Shown here: positions 1 through 6,780 of the stretch, piece by piece
Layout of the letters: every line of letters begins with the position of its first letter
Numbering within the stretch: position 1 is the first letter of the stretch
Origin: Planctomycetota bacterium
Lineage (GTDB): Bacteria; Planctomycetota; Phycisphaerae; WQYP01
Reading direction: 5' to 3'
DNA: 16,785 nucleotides
NCBI GenBank assembly: GCA_021809365.1
Contig: JAKBAC010000068.1
Coordinates: forward strand, 1-16,785
The notes under the pieces: generated by a model
Seen by the model: the letters and a program-made list of their open reading frames with translations, nothing else
Told to the model about the DNA's origin: nothing
Database searches by the model: none
Position numbers and translations under genes: made by a program

Positions 1-233
1 AAATCCAACCGCTGCCGCCCGGCAATCGTGTCAAGAGTCCAACGCGCAGAAAGGCCGATTGTTGCTGTCGGTGCGCACCATCGCCTTGAACCGCTTGCCT
101 GGCAACTGCTAATTGTACCCGATCAACGAATCGGTGTGACAAATGTGCGGATGATAATAATTCATAATTTGCGGGGGAGCGCAGCGCCGTTTGACCGCGA
201 CAGGCCCGTTCCGATAAACTCAGACGGGTAAGA
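1..233 (+). other. Left-edge open frame, possible 3' end of an upstream gene
   Basis: The first reading frame is open from base 1 to a TAA at 231-233 (77 codons) and so could be the tail of a gene lying left of the window. The second frame is also open from the edge, to a TAA at 110-112, and neither translation resembles a family I know. There is no ribosome binding site at the internal GTG at 28. I cannot choose between a partial gene and non-coding sequence. Confidence 0.2.
191..220 (+). promoter_or_regulatory. Possible sigma70-type promoter for the GDSL gene
   Basis: TTGACC at 191-196 matches five of six -35 positions. It is followed after 16-18 bp by GATAAACT (213-220), which offers a 4/6 match to TATAAT in more than one register. 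A start near 225-228 would leave a leader of about 45 nt before the ATG at 272. The -35 is good and the -10 mediocre. Confidence 0.35.
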
Positions 234-271
234 ATTTCTCCGAGGCTCTCTTAGACTACAGGGGTAAAAAA

Positions 272-1336
272 ATGATCAGCACACATCAGAAAAAAGGGAT
301 CGCGATGATTCTGGCGGCGGCGGCAGGCATTAGCCTGGCCGGTAGCCGGGCTTCGGCGCTGGCCGTGTCAACACTGCCGTTTAACCAAGTGGTGGCTTTT
401 GGTGACAGCCTCTCGGATGTGGGCAATCTGGCTTTGGCCACGGCGGGCAGCACATCGGTTTTCCCGCCCCCGCCCCCGTATGATACCGCCGGTGAATTTA
501 CCGATGGGCCGGACACCACGCCCAGTACGTCGATTATCGGCGTGTGGGTGCAGCAGTTGAACAACAATTTTCTGCATGACAACTACGCCGGCTTTTCTCC
601 GCTGACGCCTTCGCTTAGCGGCGGAACGGATTATGCGTTCGGTGGGGCGATTACCGGAAGTTCCTCCACGCCGCCGGGCCTGGCGACGCAGGTGAACATG
701 TTCCTGACGGCCCATCCCGCCGCATCGCGCAACAATTTGTATGTTTTCTGGGGCGGAGCCAATGATATTTCCGCGGCAGCTGCGCAATCCAATCCCACGC
801 TGGCGGGAATCGAAACCGCTGCGACCACCGCAGCGTCCAACATTGACGCGGAAATTCAGCAGATCGCCAACGCCGGCGGAAAATATTTTCTATGGGTCAA
901 CCTGCCTCCGCTGAATCTGACCCCGGCGGCCATCAGCGGGGGAGCCATAACACAGGATGTTGCGGCACTGGCCACCGCCAGCTTTAACACCGCCTGGCAG
1001 GCCGACGTTGCCGCCCTTAACACCAGCGGTGTTCATGTTCTGGGAGAAAATGTCAACACTCTTTTTACCAACATTATCGGCAATCCGTCCGCCTACGGAT
1101 TTACCAACGTGACCACCCCCGCACGGGGGCAGGTTGGCGTTAATCCCGATACGTATTTATTCTGGGGAAATAAACATCCCACGACCGCAGCCGACAAACT
1201 CCTGGCCCGGCAGTCTTACAATGACATCAACACCGCGTTCGCCGTGCCTGAACCGGCAGCTATTGTGCTGCTGGCCGCCGGGTGCGGTGGAATACTTTTG
1301 CTGCACCGGCGCAAAAATCATCGCGCGAATTCGTAA
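272..1336 (+). CDS. Secreted SGNH/GDSL-type hydrolase with PEP-CTERM sorting tail
   Basis: A 354-residue exported protein of the SGNH/GDSL esterase-lipase fold. A basic N-terminus and hydrophobic stretch (about residues 9-30) form the signal peptide. Block I is GDSLSD at 44-49, with Ser46 the expected nucleophile. Block II is around YAFGGA (121-126), block III is GGAND at 161-165 (Asn164 in the oxyanion hole), and block V is HPT at 302-304. The residue three before His302, normally the catalytic Asp (W-D-x-x-H-P-T), is Gly299. The tail is VPEPA (325-329), a hydrophobic helix, then RRK, the PEP-CTERM signal processed by an exosortase. The ATG at 272 is used because it places basic residues before the hydrophobic core; ATG 305 is possible. 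Family assignment is firm. Substrate is unknown and activity uncertain. Confidence 0.9.
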   Translation: MISTHQKKGIAMILAAAAGISLAGSRASALAVSTLPFNQVVAFGDSLSDVGNLALATAGSTSVFPPPPPYDTAGEFTDGPDTTPSTSIIGVWVQQLNNNFLHDNYAGFSPLTPSLSGGTDYAFGGAITGSSSTPPGLATQVNMFLTAHPAASRNNLYVFWGGANDISAAAAQSNPTLAGIETAATTAASNIDAEIQQIANAGGKYFLWVNLPPLNLTPAAISGGAITQDVAALATASFNTAWQADVAALNTSGVHVLGENVNTLFTNIIGNPSAYGFTNVTTPARGQVGVNPDTYLFWGNKHPTTAADKLLARQSYNDINTAFAVPEPAAIVLLAAGCGGILLLHRRKNHRANS

Positions 1337-1390
1337 GCCAAGCACATTAACCTGCGAAGCAAAACCGCAACCCCAGCGCTTCCAAAACAT

Positions 1391-1439
1391 GCCAGATGGT
1401 GAATGCCGGATGCCGGATGCTAACTGCTAAATGCGGGAC
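1391..1439. repeat. Degenerate 7-bp repeat, locus 1 (seven units)
   Basis: Seven consecutive heptamers run without a register break. They include GCCAGAT (1391-1397), GCCGGAT twice in a row (1405-1418) and GCTAAAT (1426-1432). The consensus is close to GCYRRAT. The array fills the gap between the convergent GDSL and mutS genes and does not enter either one. Confidence 0.75.
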
Positions 1440-1445
1440 ACCCGC
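1433..1445. terminator. Small GC hairpin just after the mutS stop
   Basis: GCGGG (1433-1437) and CCCGC (1441-1445) form a perfect 5-bp stem with an ACA loop, two bases beyond the mutS stop codon. There is no T-run on either strand after the stem, so terminator activity is doubtful. Confidence 0.25.
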
Positions 1446-1446
1446 G

Positions 1447-4173
1447 TCAATGCACCCCGGAATTGCGTTTCCCGGCTTGCTGGTTCAGTTGTCCCTGAAA
1501 CATTTTGACCGCTTCCCAGGCCTGCATGGGGGACATGCGGTCCAGGTCCAGCGATTGCAGTTGACTGACCACCTGGGATTCCAGCGGATCAAACAACGCA
1601 CTTTGCGGTGCCGCGGCGGTGGCTGCGGCCCGGGGCTTGCCGCGGCCCACATGCACGGCCAATTGTTCCATCAGTTGCCGGGCGCGCTGAATAACGCTGC
1701 GCGGTATTCCCGCCAGACGCGCCACCTGCACGCCATAAGATCGGTCCGCGCTGCCCGGCACAATGCGGTGCATGAAAAGAATCTGATCTTCCCATTCCCG
1801 CACCAGCACATTGTAATTCATGACCGCCGGGCTGCTTTGCGCCAGTTGTGTCAGCTCATGATAATGCGTGGCAAACAACGTGCGGCAATGCGTGGTGCCG
1901 GCCAGAAATTCGGCAATCGCCCATGCCAGGGCCAGACCATCCAGCGTGCTGGTCCCCCGGCCGACTTCGTCCAGAATTACCAGGGAATTCTCGGAAGCAT
2001 GCAAAAGGATATTGGCGGTCTCGGTCATTTCCACCATAAACATGCTGTGCCCGGCCGCCAGATCGTCGGCCGCCCCTACACGGGTAAAAATGCGATCCAC
2101 CAGTCCGATGACGGCCTGCCTGGCGGGCAGATAAAACCCCGCCTGAGCCATCAGCACCAATAATGCGGTCTGCCGGATGTAGGTGGATTTCCCGGCCATA
2201 TTCGGGCCGGTAATTAACTGCAGCGTCGGGCCGTCCGGGGAAAACTGGATATCATTGGGGACAAAAGCTTCTCCCAGAATCTGCTCCACCACCGGATGAC
2301 GGGCGTCACTGATTTGCAGTTCGCGCCGGGTTGTGATAACCGGGCGGCAATAGTGGCGGATTTTGGCCAGATGAGCGATGGAGGCAATGACGTCCAGGCG
2401 GGCGATCTGGGCGGCGATGGCCTGCAGGGAGTCGGATTTCCCGGCCAGGAACTCGCGTAATTGCTCATACAGATTTACTTCCAGCGCCCTGGACCGCTCC
2501 TGGGCCGTCAGCAGATCACTTTCAAATGTTTTTAGTTCGGGCGTAATGTAGCGCTCGGCATTTTTTACGGTTTGTTTCCGGATGAATTCCGGAGGAATTT
2601 TTGATGCATGTACATGTGTAATTTCAATATAAAATCCGAAGATTTTATTGTAACCCACCTTCAGCGAGTTAATGCCTGTCCTGGCCGCCAGCTCGGATTG
2701 ATAATTGGCCAGCCACGCCCGGCTGTTGGTGGCCAGCGTGCGCAGGCGGTCGAGTTCCGCATCGCACCCATCGCGAATCACGCCGCCATCCCGCAGATGC
2801 GCCGGCGGCTCATCGGCAATGGAAGCCCGTACTTTTTCCGCAATTTCCGCAGCCGGGGCGGCCAGCGGAGCCAGTTCATCGGAAGCGCTTTCAAAAAAGC
2901 CGCTCGGTCCCGCTAAGCGCATGAGTGTCGGAAGGGTCTCCAGCGATCGCGCCAGCGCAATGAGATCCCGCGGCGTGCCCCGGCGACAGCAGATGCGTGC
3001 GGTAATGCGTTCAATATCGGCGCAATCGCTGATGACCATCCGCAGTTCATCCAGCCGCTGCTCAAGTTCCAGCATGCGCGCTACCATGGTGTAGCGTTGT
3101 TCAATGATCGCCGGATCGCGCAGCGGAAACAACAGCCAATGCCGCAGCAACCGTGATCCCATGGGGGTTTTGGTATGATCCAAGGCCCGCACCAGCGACC
3201 CTGACGCCGAATTGTGCCGCATGGATCGATTGATTTCCAGAGACCTTAAAGAAGTCGGATCAATAATCAGGTGGCGACGCCGTTCAAACGACCGGGGCGG
3301 CTGCAGATGTTCCAGGGCCGCTTTTTGTGTTTCATGCAGATATGCCAGCAGACCGCCGGCGGCGCGCAGGGCCGGGTGCTGATCATCGTCATAGCCAAAG
3401 CCGGCGAAGGTCATAACATTGTATTGCTTGCGGATACTTGCCACCGCATGATGACTGTCGAGTTGCCAGGTGGGTCGGGCGGTCAGCGTGAGTTTAACCG
3501 GATCAGATACATGCTGGACCCATTGGGGAATCTGATGGTCCGGCGCTTCGGGATAAATCAGTTCGCGCGGGCTGATGCGGGCCAACTCCTCGCGGCAGGC
3601 GGACAGGCAATCCACCAGCGTGAAAAATTTTCCAGTGGATAATTCACACCACGCCAGGGCGGCCCATTGCGTTTCAGAAGCGTTGGCCGGCGGAGCCAGC
3701 GGATCGGCGGTTGCCTGATCTCCCGGTGGGGCCGGTAGCAGCAGCATCGCGGAGAGAAAATTTTCCTCTGTGCCGTCCAGCATCGTATCTTCAGTCAGTG
3801 TGCCGGGGGTTATTAAGCGCGTGACCTGCCGATCAATAACTCCCTTGGCCTGTTTGGGGTCTTCCATCTGTTCGCAGATCGCCACGCGATAACCCGCGGC
3901 AATCATGCGTTGCAGATACCCATCCACCGCATGGTACGGCACACCGGCCATGGGAACGGCATTTTCGCCTTTGCTGCGGCTGGTTAACGCCACGCCCAGT
4001 GCCCGCGATACAACGCGGGCGTCTTCGTAAAATGTTTCGTAGAAATCTCCGATGCGAAAAAACAAAACCGCATCCGGATATTGAGCTTTATAGGTTTGAT
4101 ATTGCCGCATCGCGGGTGTAAGTTCCGCCGGGTCAATTGTGGCGATGTTCTGTCTGTTCAGTGGTTCACCCAT
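1447..4173 (-). CDS. mutS: DNA mismatch repair protein MutS
   Basis: MutS recognises base mismatches and small loops as a dimer clamp and, using ATP, recruits MutL. The 908-residue length is typical of bacterial MutS1. The mismatch-reading Phe-x-Glu motif is F44-Y45-E46, inside GDFYETFYEDA. The connector, lever and clamp domains follow. The ATPase domain has Walker A GPNMAGKST at 656-664 and Walker B with Asp735-Glu736 in LDEVGRGTS. A C-terminal helical tail (about 800-908) is of the kind that mediates dimer and tetramer contacts. The gene stands alone on the minus strand; mutL is not in the window. No Shine-Dalgarno sequence precedes the ATG, and a promoter ends 8 nt upstream, so the message is probably leaderless. 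No damage to the gene was seen. Confidence 0.98.
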   Translation of the reverse strand: MGEPLNRQNIATIDPAELTPAMRQYQTYKAQYPDAVLFFRIGDFYETFYEDARVVSRALGVALTSRSKGENAVPMAGVPYHAVDGYLQRMIAAGYRVAICEQMEDPKQAKGVIDRQVTRLITPGTLTEDTMLDGTEENFLSAMLLLPAPPGDQATADPLAPPANASETQWAALAWCELSTGKFFTLVDCLSACREELARISPRELIYPEAPDHQIPQWVQHVSDPVKLTLTARPTWQLDSHHAVASIRKQYNVMTFAGFGYDDDQHPALRAAGGLLAYLHETQKAALEHLQPPRSFERRRHLIIDPTSLRSLEINRSMRHNSASGSLVRALDHTKTPMGSRLLRHWLLFPLRDPAIIEQRYTMVARMLELEQRLDELRMVISDCADIERITARICCRRGTPRDLIALARSLETLPTLMRLAGPSGFFESASDELAPLAAPAAEIAEKVRASIADEPPAHLRDGGVIRDGCDAELDRLRTLATNSRAWLANYQSELAARTGINSLKVGYNKIFGFYIEITHVHASKIPPEFIRKQTVKNAERYITPELKTFESDLLTAQERSRALEVNLYEQLREFLAGKSDSLQAIAAQIARLDVIASIAHLAKIRHYCRPVITTRRELQISDARHPVVEQILGEAFVPNDIQFSPDGPTLQLITGPNMAGKSTYIRQTALLVLMAQAGFYLPARQAVIGLVDRIFTRVGAADDLAAGHSMFMVEMTETANILLHASENSLVILDEVGRGTSTLDGLALAWAIAEFLAGTTHCRTLFATHYHELTQLAQSSPAVMNYNVLVREWEDQILFMHRIVPGSADRSYGVQVARLAGIPRSVIQRARQLMEQLAVHVGRGKPRAAATAAAPQSALFDPLESQVVSQLQSLDLDRMSPMQAWEAVKMFQGQLNQQAGKRNSGVH

Positions 4174-4181
4174 GATGATCT

Positions 4182-4209
4182 ATTGTACCGCCTGAAGCGC
4201 CAATGCCAA
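4182..4209 (-). promoter_or_regulatory. sigma70-type promoter of mutS
   Basis: Read on the minus strand, TTGGCA (4204-4209) is followed by 16 bp and TACAAT (4182-4187), each close to consensus. Only 8 nt separate the -10 from the ATG at 4173. Initiation at the usual distance would fall at about 4174-4176, giving a leader of zero to a few nt. Confidence 0.6.
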
Positions 4210-4223
4210 CTCGTGCTTTCCAG

Positions 4224-4445
4224 GTTACAGGTTACGGGTTACAGGGGACAGTTACAGGGGATAGGTTAGTGGTTTTAATGAGTAATGAGTAATGAATAGA
4301 AATAAGGAGTTAGGAGTTGGACGAGGACGCAGAACCTAGGAGTTAGAAGTTAGAATGTGGAAGCGCTTCGCTTTCGCAGGGTGCAGAATGCTAGATGCTG
4401 AATTCCAGATTCCAGAATCCAGATTCCAGGTTCCAGGTTCTCGAT
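4224..4445. repeat. Degenerate 7-bp repeat, locus 2 (mutS-floA spacer)
   Basis: This describes most of the 360-bp gap between mutS and floA, which holds no gene. The period is 7 bp while the unit changes along the tract. GTTACRG is repeated at 4224-4244. TAATGAG/TAATGAA runs at 4276-4296 and grades through AGGAGTT-like units into GGAGTTA and GAAGTTA (4339-4352). GCAGAAT and GCTGAAT (from 4383) give way to five TCCAGRT-type units (4404-4438). Register is kept over 4276-4366 and again over 4383-4445. The array stops 5 bp before the floA -35 box. Confidence 0.75.
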
Positions 4446-4450
4446 ATTTA

Positions 4451-4479
4451 TTGACACGCTGTTCCGCCGGTTCTATTGT
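4451..4479 (+). promoter_or_regulatory. sigma70-type promoter of floA
   Basis: A perfect -35 TTGACA (4451-4456), a 17-bp spacer and TATTGT (4474-4479, 4/6 match) sit upstream of floA. The predicted start near 4486 gives a leader of about 48 nt to the ATG at 4534. Confidence 0.65.
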
Positions 4480-4533
4480 AACGCCCTGGATTCCTGTTCG
4501 CGGGTGTGTTGGAACAATTTTCGGGGGTGCCGT

Positions 4534-5559
4534 ATGCCGTCGGCTGGATTAATTGTACTGTTCGTCGTCGCACTGGTTATTGTCATCATCGTGCTGATCA
4601 CGGTGGGTAATGTGTTTAATTTGTGGCTGCAGGCTTTTTCCGCCGGCGCGGACATCAGCCTTTTTGATCTTATCGGCATGAAGTTGCGTAAGGTGGATGC
4701 CCGGGCCATTGTCACGGCCAAAATTTCCATGGTGCAGGCCGGCCTGCCGGTGGAGACCAATCAATTGCAGGCGCATTACATGTCCGGCGGCCACGTATTA
4801 AATATCGCCAAAGCTATGATCGCCGCTCATCGGGCCAATATTGAGCTGGCCTGGGATCAGGCCACGGCCATCGACCTGGCGGGTCGTGATGTGTTGGAAG
4901 CGGTACAAACCAGCGTCAATCCGCGGGTTATTGATGTCCCCAACGCCGCCAGCGGCCGGCAGACGCATGAAGGCGTCGCCAAGGACGGCATCCAGTTGCG
5001 CGTCAAAGCCCGCGTGACGGTTCGCACCAACATGCGGCAGCTTGTCAGTGGTGCCGGCGAAGAAACGATTGTGGCCCGGGTGGGAGAAGGCATTGTCGCG
5101 GCTATTGGTTCCGCTGATACCTATAAACATGTGCTTGAACAACCCGACATGATCAGCAAAACCGTTCTGGCCAAAGGCCTGGATGCCGGTACCGCGTTCC
5201 AGATATTGTCTATTGACATTGCGGACATGGATGTCAGTGAAAATATCGGTGCGCGGTTACAAATCGCGCAGGCCGAGGCCGCCAAACAGTTGGCGCAGGC
5301 GGAAGCGGAAAAGCGGCGCGCCCTGGCCGTGGCGCAGGAGCAGGAAAATAAAGCCCTGGCGCAATTTAACCGCGCCAAAGTTATTGAAGCCGAGGCTCAG
5401 GTGCCTTTGGCCATGGCTGAGGCGTTTCGCAAGGGCAATCTGGGAGTTATGGATTATTACCGCATGAAAAACATGCAGGCCGACACGCAGATGCGGGAAT
5501 CCATCGGCGGCTCCAACGCCACCGGCTCCGGCACCGACAACCGCCCTGCAGGCTCGTGA
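4534..5559 (+). CDS. floA: Flotillin-like protein FloA
   Basis: A 341-residue membrane-anchored SPFH protein of the FloA (YqfA) type, which scaffolds ordered membrane microdomains in bacteria. The N-terminus is a single hydrophobic segment (about residues 4-27), followed by the SPFH domain with conserved stretches such as [16 protein letters not shown] (45-60). The last third is an Ala/Glu/Gln-rich coiled coil with repeated AQAEA units. It ends in the family signature [10 protein letters not shown] near the C-terminus. The ATG at 4534 has a GGGGGTG Shine-Dalgarno-like run just upstream and begins directly with the membrane segment. An in-frame GTG at 4504 would add ten unsupported residues. 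The usual partner NfeD is not beside it; the downstream neighbour is an uncharacterised small protein. Confidence 0.95.
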   Translation: MPSAGLIVLFVVALVIVIIVLITVGNVFNLWLQAFSAGADISLFDLIGMKLRKVDARAIVTAKISMVQAGLPVETNQLQAHYMSGGHVLNIAKAMIAAHRANIELAWDQATAIDLAGRDVLEAVQTSVNPRVIDVPNAASGRQTHEGVAKDGIQLRVKARVTVRTNMRQLVSGAGEETIVARVGEGIVAAIGSADTYKHVLEQPDMISKTVLAKGLDAGTAFQILSIDIADMDVSENIGARLQIAQAEAAKQLAQAEAEKRRALAVAQEQENKALAQFNRAKVIEAEAQVPLAMAEAFRKGNLGVMDYYRMKNMQADTQMRESIGGSNATGSGTDNRPAGS

Positions 5560-5583
5560 CGGATAGCGGCGTGGCGCGTGATA

Positions 5584-5654
5584 GAGCACCGTGGTGATAA
5601 CCCGGTGGTTGGTTGGCGGCACTGGATCAACCACCGGATTATCATCCGGTGCTC
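5584..5654. repeat. REP-like 71-bp palindromic element, copy 1
   Basis: Two arms of 27-28 bp form an imperfect inverted repeat: GAGCACCGTGGTGATAACCC at the left, and the complement of GAGCACCGGATGATAATCCG at the right. About 16 bp lies between them. The reverse complement of the whole element recurs almost unchanged at 8580-8650. It lies in the gap between floA and the next gene and could fold into a long hairpin in that transcript. Confidence 0.8.
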
Positions 5655-5685
5655 CCGGCGAAGCGGCGTGCGACACCCCACAAAG

Positions 5686-5704
5686 CCGCCGGCTCTGCCG
5701 GCGG
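5686..5704. repeat. Short perfect GC hairpin
   Basis: CCGCCGGC (5686-5693), loop TCT, GCCGGCGG (5697-5704): a perfect 8-bp stem. There is no T-run after it on either strand, so it is not a standard terminator. It may be a further small palindromic repeat or an RNA-stabilising hairpin between floA and the gene at 5843. Confidence 0.5.
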
Positions 5705-5750
5705 TGAAGCCCACGAGGTAGCCTGCAGTTGACGACGGCAGGGCTAAGAT

Positions 5751-5827
5751 TTCAGACTTGAAATTTGAGATTTGAAATTCCAGGTTCCAGGTTCCAGATT
5801 CCAAGTTCCTTATTCCCGGCTCCCATG
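5751..5827. repeat. Degenerate 7-bp repeat, locus 3 (eleven units)
   Basis: Eleven heptamers run in unbroken register, starting TTCAGAC and TTGAAAT, moving to TCCAGGT twice, TCCAGAT and TCCAAGT, and ending TCCCATG. Most units follow TYSARRT. The tract finishes 15 bp before the start codon of the following gene, so it would form most of the leader of any transcript reading through. Confidence 0.8.
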
Positions 5828-5842
5828 AAAAAGGAATAAAAA

Positions 5843-6376
5843 ATGTCCCAGCTTCCCAAAGATCCCCAGCAGTTGGCCCAGGATATTCTGGCCGGACGCA
5901 TAAGCATCCAACAACTGCAGGCCGAGCAAGCGCGGCGACGCACCGCGCAGGAAGCGCTTCGCCAGACGATGCGCACACGCCCGGCAGCTTCCACTTCGTC
6001 AGCCCCGCAGGCCGGCAATCGGCAAGTGGTTAAACCCTCCGGGCAGCCTGCGCGCCCACCTGGCCGCCAATCGCGACCCTCGGCCAAGGGTGACCGTTAC
6101 ACCGCGGTGCCGGCAGTGATTGCTAAGCGCTCCCCATCCCAGGGTCGCGCTGCCGCCGCGGCACAAGCTGATGCCGCCTCTGAAGCCAGGACTTCTTCAG
6201 CACCGGCAAAAACTTCCACCACCGCAACTGCCAAATCCGCCGCAGTTCCCAGAACGCCATCGCAAACCATCCGGGCGGTCATGAATAATCCCTATACCCT
6301 TCGCAGTGTTTTTGTTTTAAGTGAGTTATTAGACAAGCCGCTGTCGCTGCGGCAGGATCCTCTGGACCGTTTCTGA
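5843..6376 (+). CDS. Small Ala/Ser/Pro-rich protein of unknown function, downstream of floA
   Basis: A 177-residue basic protein with no signal peptide or membrane segment. The N-terminal 40 residues look helical and charged (ILAGRISIQQLQAEQARRR). Residues about 45-140 are low-complexity Ala, Ser, Thr, Pro and Arg, probably disordered. The last 35 residues are ordered-looking and hydrophobic: NPYTLRSVFVLSELLDKPLS, then LR. My recollection, not checked, is that similar C-terminal tails (LR-x-hydrophobic-LxEhL-x-PhxLR) occur in other planctomycete hypothetical proteins. AAGGA lies about 8 nt before the ATG. The gene is co-directional with floA across a 283-bp repeat-filled gap, so a functional link is possible but unproven. 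The two ordered ends with a flexible linker suggest an adaptor-like protein. Confidence 0.75.
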   Translation: MSQLPKDPQQLAQDILAGRISIQQLQAEQARRRTAQEALRQTMRTRPAASTSSAPQAGNRQVVKPSGQPARPPGRQSRPSAKGDRYTAVPAVIAKRSPSQGRAAAAAQADAASEARTSSAPAKTSTTATAKSAAVPRTPSQTIRAVMNNPYTLRSVFVLSELLDKPLSLRQDPLDRF

Positions 6377-6780
6377 ATTGCTGTAAACGCCGGCCCAGTG
6401 CGAGCCGCGGCCTGATTCGCCGAGCCGGTCGCTCCGTGCCCCGCACCCCCCGCGCGATGCGCATGAAAAACCGCCCCCACGACAGGCACTTAAATGCACC
6501 GGATATGAAAATGAATTAACAATAGCGTGTTGCTTCCGATGCGCTTTAAATTTCTTGCCGCTGGCGCGGTAATTTCAGTTCAATCCATTTTTGATCGAAC
6601 GCTGTTTGTCGGGATACCCCCTTTCGGTAACTCCGTTGGACTCATCCGAACATTATTTTCGACTTTTCTTCCCAAAAACACAAGCAAAAACTTCCAAGTT
6701 TTTTTATAGGAACAAATTGCCTATTGCGAAAATTCAGGTTTTAACCATCCAATTCTTCATATCTCGGTATAATTCCCCGC
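6377..6780. other. 404-bp gap without a recognisable gene
   Basis: The first 120 bp are GC-rich; the rest is clearly more AT-rich. The only structure seen is an AT hairpin at 6686-6703 (AAAAACT, TCCA loop, AGTTTTT, then two T). It resembles a weak terminator for the gene ending at 6376, although it is 310 bp away. A 60-codon open frame at 6527-6709 has no ribosome binding site or recognisable product. The radA -10 box lies at the right end. Confidence 0.5.
6768..6773 (+). promoter_or_regulatory. -10 box of radA
   Basis: A perfect TATAAT ends 7 nt before the radA ATG at 6781. No convincing -35 hexamer is seen at 16-18 bp spacing. There is no Shine-Dalgarno sequence in the 7 nt between. The position predicts transcription starting at or next to the ATG. 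Confidence 0.5.

Noticed and set aside
1396..2163. 255-codon plus-strand open frame overlapping mutS
   Set aside because: It is antisense to the C-terminal part of an intact mutS, has no ribosome binding site, and its His/Gln/Arg-rich translation looks like a shadow of GC-rich coding DNA.
4224..4445. CRISPR array
   Set aside because: Repeats are 7 bp, contiguous and degenerate, with no spacers of regular length and no cas genes nearby.
4504..4533. GTG start giving FloA ten more residues
   Set aside because: The extra residues (rich in Cys, Trp, Asn, Arg) precede the membrane segment without resembling FloA, and the ATG at 4534 has a better Shine-Dalgarno-like sequence.
5457..5978. 173-codon minus-strand open frame across the floA 3' region
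   Set aside because: It covers the REP-like element and heptad repeats and overlaps two plus-strand genes; its peptide repeats mirror the DNA repeats.
6527..6709. 60-codon open frame before radA
   Set aside because: No ribosome binding site and no recognisable composition or motif; it lies in AT-rich non-coding sequence.
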